Source of the DNA: Lewinellaceae bacterium
GTDB taxonomy: Bacteria; Bacteroidota; Bacteroidia; Chitinophagales; Saprospiraceae
Reading direction: 5' to 3'
Length of the DNA stretch: 64,000 nucleotides
NCBI GenBank assembly: GCA_020636045.1
Contig: JACJYP010000011.1
Location: 100,218 to 164,217 of the forward strand
The number at the start of each line of letters is the position of its first letter. The first letter of the stretch is position 1. Shown piece after piece: positions 52,639-61,625 of the stretch. A program made the position numbers and the translations under genes. The notes beneath the pieces were generated by a model. That model saw only the letters and a program-made list of their open reading frames with translations, ran no database searches and had not been told where the DNA came from.

Positions 52639-53766
52639 GTGAAAATCGCGATCAATACCCGTTTTTTATTGCCCGGGCGCCTGGAAGGCTTCGGCTGGTA
52701 CACCCATGAGATCGCCCGCCGCATGGCGCTCGCGCATCCGGAAGACGAGTTTTTATTTCTGTTCGACCGCCCTTACGATAAGCGGTTCATATATGCTGAC
52801 AATGTCACGCCACTGGTGCTGTTCCCTCGGGCACGGCATGCAGCCGCATTCTACGCCTGGTTCGAATGGCGGGTGCCAAAGGCGCTGCGTGATTTCGGGG
52901 CAGACGTGTTTTTCTCCCCCGACGCAATGTGCAGTTTATCGGCAACGACGCCTACCGCGATGACCTGCCATGATCTGGTACCGCTGCATTATCCCCGGCA
53001 GATCCCTTTTCGCCACAGGTATTATCTGTTACATTATCTGCCGAAATTCCTGCGACGTGCCGACCGCATCATTACCGTGTCGGAATACGTACGCCAGGAC
53101 ATCGTGCGCAGCTGCGGCGTACCTTCTGAAAAGATCGTTGCCGTGTACAACGGCTGCCGGGAGGGCTTCTCTCCGCTCGACGACGCGGAAAAGCGGGTCG
53201 TCCGGAAAGAATTTGCCGACCGGCAAGAGTATTTTTTCTATTCGGGCGCGATCCATCCCCGCAAGAACATTCCGAGGCTGATCCGTGCATACGACCGTTT
53301 TCGTCAGAAAACCGGCGCGCCGGTAAAACTGCTGCTGGCCGGGCGCTTTGCCTGGAAGACTGGCGCCGTAAAAACCGCGCTGGAGCATTCTCCTTTCCGC
53401 GATGACATCCGCCTGCTGGGCTATGTAACCGACGAACACCTTGCCCTGCTGATGGCTTCTGCGCTGGCGCTGGTGTATGTCTCCACGAGCGAGGGGTTCG
53501 GTTTGCCGTTGCTCGAGGCCATGTACGCCGAAACGCCCGTGCTTTCCGCGAATGCGACCGCATTGCCCGAAGTAGCGGGGAATGCCGCCCTGCTCGTCGA
53601 TCCCTACTCTGAAGCGGAGATCGCCGAGGGAATGGAGCGCCTGTGGGCAGATCGCACCTGTGCGGCGCATCTCATCGACGCCGGTCGCAGGCAACGGAAG
53701 CGCTTCAGTTGGGATCATGCTGCCGAACAGACCTATCAATTGTTAAAAGAAACCGCGGGAAAGTGA
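52639..53766 (+). CDS. Glycosyltransferase family 4 protein
   Basis: A 375-aa GT-B enzyme. GTG at 52639 is chosen as start because VKIAINTRFLLPG is the usual GT4 beginning with a Gly-rich loop; the ORF upstream to 52456 reads low-complexity sequence. The C-terminal nucleotide-sugar part shows YSGAIHPRKNIPRL, LLLAGRFAWK and the EX7E motif ESxGFGLPLLEAM-like STSEGFGLPLLEAMYAE. The likely role is transfer of a hexose to a lipid-linked or growing surface glycan. The stop overlaps the GTG of the next glycosyltransferase (GTGA), so the two are translationally coupled. The promoter for this three-gene set is not evident. Confidence 0.9.
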   Translation: MKIAINTRFLLPGRLEGFGWYTHEIARRMALAHPEDEFLFLFDRPYDKRFIYADNVTPLVLFPRARHAAAFYAWFEWRVPKALRDFGADVFFSPDAMCSLSATTPTAMTCHDLVPLHYPRQIPFRHRYYLLHYLPKFLRRADRIITVSEYVRQDIVRSCGVPSEKIVAVYNGCREGFSPLDDAEKRVVRKEFADRQEYFFYSGAIHPRKNIPRLIRAYDRFRQKTGAPVKLLLAGRFAWKTGAVKTALEHSPFRDDIRLLGYVTDEHLALLMASALALVYVSTSEGFGLPLLEAMYAETPVLSANATALPEVAGNAALLVDPYSEAEIAEGMERLWADRTCAAHLIDAGRRQRKRFSWDHAAEQTYQLLKETAGK

Positions 53767-54932
53767 GGGTATTGCATTTGTTCGACGTGTATCTGCCGTC
53801 TACCCTGAGCTGGGTGGCGCGCCTGCTTCCGGCCCTAGAAGGAGCAGAGGTCTCCATCGGCGCACCCTGGATGGTGCGCAACCGGTTCTTCAATCCCGCA
53901 TACCGGCACTACCCCTTTCCCCTGCAACGCTGGCTGGCGCCGGCGCCCCGCACGGAATTTGATTTTCCTCTGCGGCAAAAACTCCTGACCGGTATGCAAC
54001 GGCGCTTGCCATTGTACCCCATGTGGCTGGAACGGCAATTGCAACGCGACCCGCCCGATCTGCTGCACGCGCATTTCGGGACCACTGCGTGCCTGTACAT
54101 GGACATGGCCCGCCGCCTGAACAGGCCGCTGGCAGTCACCTTCTATGGCTTCGACTACGCCAAAGCGCCGCGCCTGCGCCCGGCATACATCGCATTGTAC
54201 CGCCAATTATTTGCCGGCGCACAACGCGTGATCGCCGCCAGCGAAGCCGGTTGCCGCGCCCTGCAGAACATGGGTTGTCCCTCCGAAAAACTGGCGATCG
54301 TGCCGCCCGGCCCGCAATTGAATGCATTCCCCTTCAGCGAAAGAAAAAAAACTTCCGGACAACTCCGGCTTGTGCAGGTAGCCACCATCACCGCCAAAAA
54401 AGGCCACTTGACGGCGCTCGAGGCCTTTCGACAGGCCCTGCCCGATTGCCCGGGAATGGAGATGACGCTCGCAGGCGAACGGCAGGACAAAACCCTGGCC
54501 GCACGGCTGGAACGCTTTATCCGCTCGCATAACCTTGAAGACCACGTACATATGATCGATTTTGTCGAGCACCAGGCCATGTCCGGTTTTCTCAAAAACT
54601 TTGATGCATTCATTCATCCGAGTTGCCATACGCCCGACGGCGACCACGAAGCCACGCCCGTGGTGTTGCTGGAAGCCCAGGCGTCGGGACTGCCGGTGCT
54701 CTGCACCGATCATTTCGATCTGCCGGCGGAAGTGCTGCACGAACACACAGGCCTCGTGTCGCCCGAAGGCGATACCGCTGCCCTGGCCGGACATATCCGG
54801 CGCCTGTATCGCATGAACGAAGTGGACTTTGCGGCAATGAGCAAACGAGCGCGGCAGCATGTGGAAAACCATTTCAACGTGTTGCATTCCGCCGCGCGCC
54901 TCCGGGAGATTTACAGGGAAATGCTGTCATGA
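53763..54932 (+). CDS. Glycosyltransferase family 4 protein, colanic-acid type
   Basis: A 389-aa GT-B enzyme starting with GTG (53763) that overlaps the previous stop. N-terminal domain: VRVLHLFDVYLPSTLSWVARL, HAHFGTTA and VTFYGFDYAKAP, as in the WcaL/AmsK colanic-acid glycosyltransferases. C-terminal domain: VQVATITAKKGHLTAL, FIHPSCHTPDGDHEATPVVL and LEAQASGLPVL, with the acceptor-side EX7E at about E347. It probably adds a hexose in exopolysaccharide synthesis at the cytoplasmic side of the inner membrane. It overlaps the third gene by ATGA. Confidence 0.9.
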   Translation: MRVLHLFDVYLPSTLSWVARLLPALEGAEVSIGAPWMVRNRFFNPAYRHYPFPLQRWLAPAPRTEFDFPLRQKLLTGMQRRLPLYPMWLERQLQRDPPDLLHAHFGTTACLYMDMARRLNRPLAVTFYGFDYAKAPRLRPAYIALYRQLFAGAQRVIAASEAGCRALQNMGCPSEKLAIVPPGPQLNAFPFSERKKTSGQLRLVQVATITAKKGHLTALEAFRQALPDCPGMEMTLAGERQDKTLAARLERFIRSHNLEDHVHMIDFVEHQAMSGFLKNFDAFIHPSCHTPDGDHEATPVVLLEAQASGLPVLCTDHFDLPAEVLHEHTGLVSPEGDTAALAGHIRRLYRMNEVDFAAMSKRARQHVENHFNVLHSAARLREIYREMLS

Positions 54933-56212
54933 AATTCCTGATCGTCACGGCCTGGTATCATCCTTTTATCCATCCGCGCGCGCACCGCTGGACGGCACTG
55001 GCGGAGTACCTTGCGGCTACCGGCGACGAAGTACACATTCTTTGTGCGCGACAGCGCGGTTTCCCGCAGTTTGCAATCGTCAACGGCGTACACGTACACC
55101 GCAGCGGTTTCGATTCGCTGAAAGAAGTGGCATACTATCTGTCGGGCAGCAAATCCGGGCGGGGCAGGGTAGGCGCGGAGGTAAGAAGACCCGGCTTTGC
55201 GATGCGGCTGGCCAACTGGCTCTACAACAAGGTCTGGAAAAACGTTTTTTTCCCGGACGACGCCTGCCTGTGGTACTTTCCTGCGCGCCGGAGCATGATG
55301 CGCCTGCTGGAACAGGAGCCATTCGACGTGCTGCTCAGCGTTTCCCTGCCGTTTACGGGCCATCTGCTCGGTCTCGCCGCCAAAAGGCGGTATCCGGCCC
55401 TGCGCTGGATCGCCGATGTGGGCGACCCGTTCAGCATGCAAATAAAAGCGCCCAACAACAAACGGCTGTACGGAAGGCTCAACGCCCGCCTCGAAAAAGA
55501 AGTGCTGGAATCTGCCGATGCAGTAGCGGTGACCACGCCGGCCATGCTGCATGCTTTCCATCGGCAATTCGGCGATAAAGTCGTGGCGCATATGCAGGTA
55601 GTGCCGCCATTGCTGCACCCGGCGCCCGGGGCACAAGCACATGCTGCCGGGAATGCGGATGCGATCGGGATCGCCTATTTCGGCGCCCTGTACGCGCCGC
55701 TGCGCACCCCCGACGCCTTCCTGCGCCTGCTCGATCGAACGGTGCTGGCCAGTCCCACATTGGCAGCACGCCTTCAGGTCCATTTTTACGGTGAAATATT
55801 CCCCGAATTTTACGAAAAAATGCGCGCGCAGCCGCTGATCCGCCTGCACGGACTGCGCTCCCGCGAGGAAGCAAGGCAGGCGATGCGTGCGACGGACTTG
55901 CTGCTGAACATCGGCAACGCCAGCGAATTCCAGTTGCCCAGCAAGGCCGTCGATTACCTGGCGGCCGGCCGGCCTGTCGTTCACCTGTCGTATACTGATA
56001 ACGATCCCTTCGTCGCGTTTTGGGGTGACCGGGAAGGATTGCTAGGCCTGCGCGTGGTCGACGGCGACATATCGGAGGCAGACTTCGTGCGTTGGCTCGA
56101 CTGGCTGGCGCATCCGCCGGCTATGCCGGATGATACGGCGCTGATCGGGCAATTGCAACCTTATCTCGTGCCGGCCATCGCGGAGCGCTACCGTTCGCTG
56201 GCGTCCGGCTGA
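54929..56212 (+). CDS. Glycosyltransferase, GT-B fold (GT1/GT4-like)
   Basis: A 427-aa protein. The start at 54929 overlaps the previous stop as ATGA. N-terminal Rossmann-like part: KFLIVTAWYHPFIHPRAHRW with a conserved His pair, then ARQRGFP and SGFDSLKEVAYYLSG. C-terminal part: IAYFGALYAPLRTPDAFLRLL, LHGLRSREEARQAM and QLPSKAVDYLAAGRPVVHL, the usual donor-binding block. The family is of the sugar-transferring type found next to WcaL-like enzymes; donor and acceptor are unknown. The 3' end overlaps the convergent GT4 gene by 25 bp. Confidence 0.85.
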   Translation: MKFLIVTAWYHPFIHPRAHRWTALAEYLAATGDEVHILCARQRGFPQFAIVNGVHVHRSGFDSLKEVAYYLSGSKSGRGRVGAEVRRPGFAMRLANWLYNKVWKNVFFPDDACLWYFPARRSMMRLLEQEPFDVLLSVSLPFTGHLLGLAAKRRYPALRWIADVGDPFSMQIKAPNNKRLYGRLNARLEKEVLESADAVAVTTPAMLHAFHRQFGDKVVAHMQVVPPLLHPAPGAQAHAAGNADAIGIAYFGALYAPLRTPDAFLRLLDRTVLASPTLAARLQVHFYGEIFPEFYEKMRAQPLIRLHGLRSREEARQAMRATDLLLNIGNASEFQLPSKAVDYLAAGRPVVHLSYTDNDPFVAFWGDREGLLGLRVVDGDISEADFVRWLDWLAHPPAMPDDTALIGQLQPYLVPAIAERYRSLASG

Positions 56213-57333
56213 ACGATCGCACCGATCAGGCTCAGGTATTGCGGCAAGATCACATCGTTTGAAAATTCGGCCAGTGCCTTGGCCCGGCTATGGCGTCCCA
56301 TTTGCTCCCTTTCGACAGCCGGCATCCGGATAAAGCGCAGCATAGCCGCCGCCAGCGCTTCCGCGTCTTCCGGCGGTACGATCAGTCCGTTGCGCCCTTC
56401 TTCTACGGTGTCGCGGCAGCCGACGCTGTCGGTGGTGATCACCGGCTTTCCCATTGCCATGCCTTCGAGCAATACCCGCGGCATGCCTTCGCGGTAGGAA
56501 GGCAACACCACGATGCCTGCGGCGGCAATATGGGTTCGCACGTCGTCGCTCTGCCCCAGGTATTCGATGCTTTGTGCGTCGATCCAGCGCCGCAACTCGT
56601 CGCCGTCGATAGAAGCCGGGTTGCCGGCGTCGGTGCTGCCAAGCAGGCGGAAACGCGCCTCCGGCGCCGCGGCCCTGACGATCCGGGCGGCTTCTACGAA
56701 TTCCCGGATGCCTTTGTCGCTCAACAAACGACCAATAAACAGAAACACCGGCCCGGGCGGCTGTCCGTCTTCAACAGGCGCAAAATGATCCGTATCCACG
56801 CCCGTCCCCCTGATGATCAGTGTTTTTTCAGAGGCCACGACCCGGTGCCTGAGAAATTCCGCCCGGTCGTCCCGGTTCAGGAACACCACTTTCCTGGCCA
56901 GGCGCAGAGCCAGGCCGTACATGCGAAACACCAGCCGCCGGAGCGACGACGGGGCAGCCGCCGAGGCCAGGTATCCCAGTCCCTCGATGGTGGCGACGGC
57001 AGGCACGCCCGCGCGCGCTGCCGCCAGGCAGCCGAAAATATTGGGCTTGACGGTGTAGAAGACGGCCAGCGAAGGTTTTTCCTTGCGCAATAGCTTTGCC
57101 AGTTCGATCAGCGCCGACAGGTTGCCGACAATGGAAAGCCCTTTCCTCGACAACTTTTTCAAGGGCACGAAACGCAGCCCCGCAATAGTGCTCAAATGCA
57201 CTTCGTAGCCATCTGCCGGTGCCATGCAAATCACCTCGAACCCGCCTGCCACCAGGCGTTCGATCAATGCGCGCCTGAAATTCCACAGGTTCCACGCGGT
57301 ATTCGCGACCAATACGATCTTACGAGTTATCAT
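56188..57333 (-). CDS. Glycosyltransferase family 4 protein (WbuB-like)
   Basis: A 381-aa GT-B enzyme of the capsular/O-antigen type. The N-terminus KIVLVANTAWNLWNFRRALIERL is typical of the group that includes EpsD/WbuB-like enzymes. GYLASAAAP, LFIGRLLSDKGIREFVEAAR and VLPSYREGMPRVLLEGMAMGKPVI (donor loop) are present. Met 57333 is preferred because the longer frame to 57459 is a translation of the 15-bp palindromic repeats and so unlikely to be coding. It runs opposite to the three-gene glycosyltransferase set and shares its 3' end with it. Confidence 0.9.
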   Translation of the reverse strand: MITRKIVLVANTAWNLWNFRRALIERLVAGGFEVICMAPADGYEVHLSTIAGLRFVPLKKLSRKGLSIVGNLSALIELAKLLRKEKPSLAVFYTVKPNIFGCLAAARAGVPAVATIEGLGYLASAAAPSSLRRLVFRMYGLALRLARKVVFLNRDDRAEFLRHRVVASEKTLIIRGTGVDTDHFAPVEDGQPPGPVFLFIGRLLSDKGIREFVEAARIVRAAAPEARFRLLGSTDAGNPASIDGDELRRWIDAQSIEYLGQSDDVRTHIAAAGIVVLPSYREGMPRVLLEGMAMGKPVITTDSVGCRDTVEEGRNGLIVPPEDAEALAAAMLRFIRMPAVEREQMGRHSRAKALAEFSNDVILPQYLSLIGAIVQPDASER

Positions 57334-57358
57334 AAGTACCGCCAGACTGCCAGTAACT

Positions 57359-57419
57359 CCAACCTCTGGCAAAGTAACCCCAACCTCTGGTTGGTAAAGT
57401 GACTCCAACCTCTGGTTGG
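57359..57419. repeat. Second cluster of the 15-bp palindromic repeat
   Basis: Perfect copies of CCAACCTCTGGTTGG lie at 57380-57394 and 57405-57419, again exactly 25 bp apart with spacer TAAAGTGACT. A degenerate half-copy is at 57359-57373. The spacer differs by one base from that at 50678, showing that the 25-bp unit itself is repeated and dispersed. Confidence 0.9.
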
Positions 57420-57483
57420 CAAACAACATTTGCGGCAAAAGTTCCCCGGATAATCGCACGAACTACCCCGGCAAACTTCCACA

Positions 57484-57524
57484 CAAAAAAACAGGTCATC
57501 ACCGGTAAAACCGGGATGACCTGT
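57484..57524 (-). terminator. Rho-independent terminator of the DUF433 gene
   Basis: Minus-strand hairpin ACAGGTCAT/ATGACCTGT (9 bp, plus an inner CCGG stem) followed by a run of seven T. A second short hairpin (57538-57562) lies between it and the stop codon. Confidence 0.88.
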
Positions 57525-57565
57525 CAGTGTTTTCAAAATCGCCGGGAAAAACCCGGGGCGATCGT

Positions 57566-57847
57566 TTATGCCGTGGCCTGTATACGACCCCTGTTCGCAT
57601 CAATACGAGATGCGGGGCCCGATACAAGGGCTTTTATTTGGTCTAAGGTGTATTTCTGCTTCACCAGATCATACACTTCGAGAGCCTGATCGCGGGTGAT
57701 GGAAGGGAATTCATTCAAAAATTCGCTTACGCTCACCCCAATGCGCATAAAATCGTAGAAGGTCTCGATGCGTATACGGGTGCCGCTAAATACGGGGGCT
57801 CCATCCTGAATTTCGGGGTGAACGGTAATAGCGGTGAAATTTCTCAT
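57566..57847 (-). CDS. DUF433-family antitoxin-like protein
   Basis: A 93-aa protein with the DUF433 pattern: ITVHPEIQDGAPVFSGTRIRI followed by the helical part GVSVSEFLNEFPSITRDQALEVYDLV. Known: DUF433 genes are often next to a PIN-like (DUF5615) gene and are proposed antitoxins or DNA-binding proteins. No partner toxin frame was found on either side. The gene has its own terminator and sits inside the polysaccharide locus, between a glycosyltransferase and manC. Confidence 0.8.
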   Translation of the reverse strand: MRNFTAITVHPEIQDGAPVFSGTRIRIETFYDFMRIGVSVSEFLNEFPSITRDQALEVYDLVKQKYTLDQIKALVSGPASRIDANRGRIQATA

Positions 57848-58000
57848 CCGGGCTGCTGTTTGTGTGTAAGAAAACGAATCAGACCGGGACTATACAAATC
57901 AACGGAATAAAAGAAAAGGATTAAAAACGATTACAGGGGCTAATGTAGGTAATCTTTTCAAAGACAAAAATTTTAAAGTGAATTTTTTCGTAAATCGTAT

Positions 58001-59086
58001 CTACAGGTAAGTATCGCCGAATCGCTCCTTTACCGCTACTGTTAGCTGCTTGATCTCCTGCTCTTTGGACTTGGGGTAGACGAGCAGCACATCGCCTTCG
58101 TCGACGACGATGTAGTCGTTCAGGTCTTTCAGCACGACCAGTTTACCCTTCGGGCTCCGCACCAGGCAATTGTCTACATCGAGCGCCATGACGGTGTCGC
58201 TTTGCAACACGTTGCCGCGCCCGTCGTGCGGACATTCGAGGTGCAGGCTCGCCCAGGTGCCGAGGTCCGACCAGCCAAAATCGGCGGGCACGGTATACAC
58301 GTTTTGCGCCTTTTCCATAATGGCGAAATCCACCGATATATTCGGCGTGCCGGGGTAGTGCTCGTCGATGAACGCCTGCTCGCCTGCGCCGTTATAATAG
58401 GCGTTGCCTTGTTGCAGAATTTGGAAAATATCGGGCGAAAGTTGTTCGTAAGCGGAAAGGATGGACCGCACCGACCAGATAAAGATGCCGGCGTTCCAGA
58501 CATATTTCCCGGAGGCGATAAATTGTTGCGCCGTGGCCAGGTCGGGCTTTTCGGTGAACCGTTCTACCTTGAACAACCCGTCTTCCACCGCCTCCGACTT
58601 TTGAATATACCCGTATCCGGTATCGGGGCGCGTGGGCTGAATGCCCAGGGTCAGCAGGGCATCGTGAGCAGAAGCATAATCGAGCGCCTGTTGCATTTTT
58701 TCCAGAAACACCTGCTCTTTCAGCACGATATGGTCGGACGGCGCGATCACAAAATTGGCGTCCGGGTCGAGCGCCGCCAGTTTGAACGCGGTGTAGGCCA
58801 CGCAGGGCGCCGTGTTGTTGCGGCTCGGTTCGCAGAGGATCTGGTTGTCGTCGATCTCCGGTATCTGCGACTTCACCAGGTCCTTGTAGGCAGCATTGGT
58901 GACGATGAAGATATGCGACGCCGGACAAAGCGGCAGGAAACGCTCGAAAGTCAGGCGCAACAGGCTTTTGCCGACACCCAGCATGTCGAGAAATTGTTTG
59001 GGGCGCGCCTCACGGCTGCCCGGCCAAAAGCGGCTGCCGACGCCGCCGGCCATGATCGCTACGTAGGTATGAGTATTCTTTGACAC
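58001..59086 (-). CDS. manC: Mannose-1-phosphate guanylyltransferase
   Basis: A 361-aa nucleotidyltransferase that makes GDP-mannose from mannose-1-phosphate and GTP. The GTP-binding loop is MAGGVGSRFWPGSREARPKQFL-like (M12 onward), with APSDHIV (about 119-125), the FxEKPD motif (RFTEKPDL) and NAGIFIW for the sugar-phosphate end. Length fits the stand-alone type (about 350-360 aa); the phosphomannose isomerase domain of bifunctional ManC is absent. It supplies GDP-mannose for the fucose branch encoded next to it (gmd, fcl). A heptanucleotide array sits in its leader, 34 bp before the ATG. Confidence 0.94.
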   Translation of the reverse strand: MSKNTHTYVAIMAGGVGSRFWPGSREARPKQFLDMLGVGKSLLRLTFERFLPLCPASHIFIVTNAAYKDLVKSQIPEIDDNQILCEPSRNNTAPCVAYTAFKLAALDPDANFVIAPSDHIVLKEQVFLEKMQQALDYASAHDALLTLGIQPTRPDTGYGYIQKSEAVEDGLFKVERFTEKPDLATAQQFIASGKYVWNAGIFIWSVRSILSAYEQLSPDIFQILQQGNAYYNGAGEQAFIDEHYPGTPNISVDFAIMEKAQNVYTVPADFGWSDLGTWASLHLECPHDGRGNVLQSDTVMALDVDNCLVRSPKGKLVVLKDLNDYIVVDEGDVLLVYPKSKEQEIKQLTVAVKERFGDTYL

Positions 59087-59119
59087 AGCAACTTTTGTGT
59101 TTTAATGTTATCTCTTTTT

Positions 59120-59189
59120 CCGTCCACCGTCCACCGTAAGCCGTCCACCGTAAGCCGTCCACCGTAAGCCGTCTACCGTCTACCGTCCC
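59120..59189. repeat. Heptanucleotide array (ten CCGTnnn units)
   Basis: Ten consecutive 7-mers begin with CCGT: three classes, CCGTCCA, CCGTAAG and CCGTCTA, plus one CCGTCCC. The array begins 34 bp upstream of the manC ATG and runs through the stop codon and last codons of fcl at 59180. Degenerate copies (CGTAAGCCGT) continue to about 59213. Confidence 0.92.
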
Positions 59190-60130
59190 CGTCCCCCGTC
59201 TGTCGTAAGCCGTTCTTTCACCGATTCGTACACCCCGCGAATGCCTTCTTCCAGCCCGATCTTTGCTTTCCAGCCCAAGGCGTGCAGTTTGCCGACATCC
59301 ATGAGTTTGCGCGGCGTGCCGTCGGGTTTGTCGAGGTCGTGTTCGATCGCGCCTTCGTAGCCGACGATCCGCTTTACGAGTTGCGCCAGTTCGAGGATGG
59401 AGATGTCTTCCCCGACCCCGACGTTGATAAATCCCGGCTCTTCGAAACGCTGCATCAGGAAACAGCAGGCATCCGCCAGATCGTCGACGTGCAGGAATTC
59501 ACGGCGCTGCGACCCGGTTCCCCAGATCACCACCGACTCCGCTCCCGACAGGCGGGCTTCGTGAAACTTCCGGATCAGCCCCGGCAATACGTGGCTGTTC
59601 TGGGGGTGAAAGTTGTCGTTGGGGCCGTACAGGTTTGTCGGGATCACCGATATAAAATTGCATCCGTACTGCGCGCGGTAGGCGTCGCAGAGTTTGATGC
59701 CGGCGATCTTGGCGATGGCATAGGGTTCGTGCGTGGGTTCCAGCGGCCCCGTCATCAGATCGGATTCCTTCATGGGCTGGGGCGCCAGTTTGGGATAGAT
59801 CGTGGAAGAACCCAGGAGCATCAGTTTTTTTACGCCGTGGAGCCGGGCCGCTTCGATGATATTGGCCTCGATCATCAGGTTGTCGTACAAAAACTCGGCC
59901 CGGTAGGTATTGTTGGCCAGGATACCGCCCACCCTGGCTGCGGCCAGGAACACCAGGTCGGGCTTTTCCTTTCTGAAAAACTCATGGGTTTCCTGTTGGT
60001 TGCGCAGGTCGAGTTGTGTGGAATCGGCAAGCGCAAAACGGTGATAACCCTGCCCCCTGAGTTTTTGCAACAACGCAGTGCCCACCATCCCGCGATGGCC
60101 GGCGACGTAGATTTTGTCTTCTTTATTCAT
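59180..60130 (-). CDS. fcl: GDP-L-fucose synthase
   Basis: A 316-aa NAD(P)-dependent SDR enzyme (epimerase-reductase) that converts GDP-4-keto-6-deoxymannose to GDP-L-fucose. The coenzyme loop GHRGMVG is at 11-17. The catalytic S109/Y137/K141 are in GSSTIYP and EPYAIAK. The ISVIPTNLYGPNDNFHPQNSHVLPGL block is the family's most conserved part. The C-terminus (from about 306) and stop codon are encoded by the heptanucleotide array, which replaces the usual C-terminal residues. It lies downstream of gmd after a terminator-like hairpin, so it may have its own promoter. Confidence 0.93.
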   Translation of the reverse strand: MNKEDKIYVAGHRGMVGTALLQKLRGQGYHRFALADSTQLDLRNQQETHEFFRKEKPDLVFLAAARVGGILANNTYRAEFLYDNLMIEANIIEAARLHGVKKLMLLGSSTIYPKLAPQPMKESDLMTGPLEPTHEPYAIAKIAGIKLCDAYRAQYGCNFISVIPTNLYGPNDNFHPQNSHVLPGLIRKFHEARLSGAESVVIWGTGSQRREFLHVDDLADACCFLMQRFEEPGFINVGVGEDISILELAQLVKRIVGYEGAIEHDLDKPDGTPRKLMDVGKLHALGWKAKIGLEEGIRGVYESVKERLTTDGGRGR

Positions 60131-60211
60131 GGTATGTTCCTCAGCGCACGCAGCTCCCCTTTTGTTTCATCAGGCCCGCGGGATAACTGCCCGAAAGGGA
60201 ACTTCCCTGAG

Positions 60212-60262
60212 AAAAAAGCCGGAAACCGGTCCACCCGCCGTGGCGGGGCGGACCGGTTCCGA
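60212..60262 (-). terminator. Terminator of gmd
   Basis: An approximately 40-bp GC-rich inverted repeat with GGAACCGGTCC/GGACCGGTTTCC arms, followed on the minus strand by a run of six T. It separates gmd from fcl although both belong to the same pathway. Confidence 0.82.
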
Positions 60263-60333
60263 AGGAATGGCGTGCTGATGCCGCGAATTTGCGGCGGCGC
60301 TAAGGTAGCGCATGCCAATGATTTGAACCGCGC

Positions 60334-61440
<1,107 letters not shown>

Positions 61441-61625
61441 TAATGGATCTTTCTTTGGTCTTCTCGCAGAATGTTTTTTATGTAAACGTGAATAGTCCCC
61501 CTGCACTTGTCATATGCGGGAATGCTAACAGTGGCATCTGCCTGGAATCCCTTTTTTGGCGTTGCCAGGGCCACTGCCAGCCGTCGTTTGAAACGGACGC
61601 TTCGGAAAGACAAAAACCTTGCCTC

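Noticed and set aside
57334..57459. N-terminal extension of the GT4 protein through the repeat cluster
   Set aside because: The extension translates repeat DNA and precedes a typical GT4 N-terminus, so Met 57333 is preferred.
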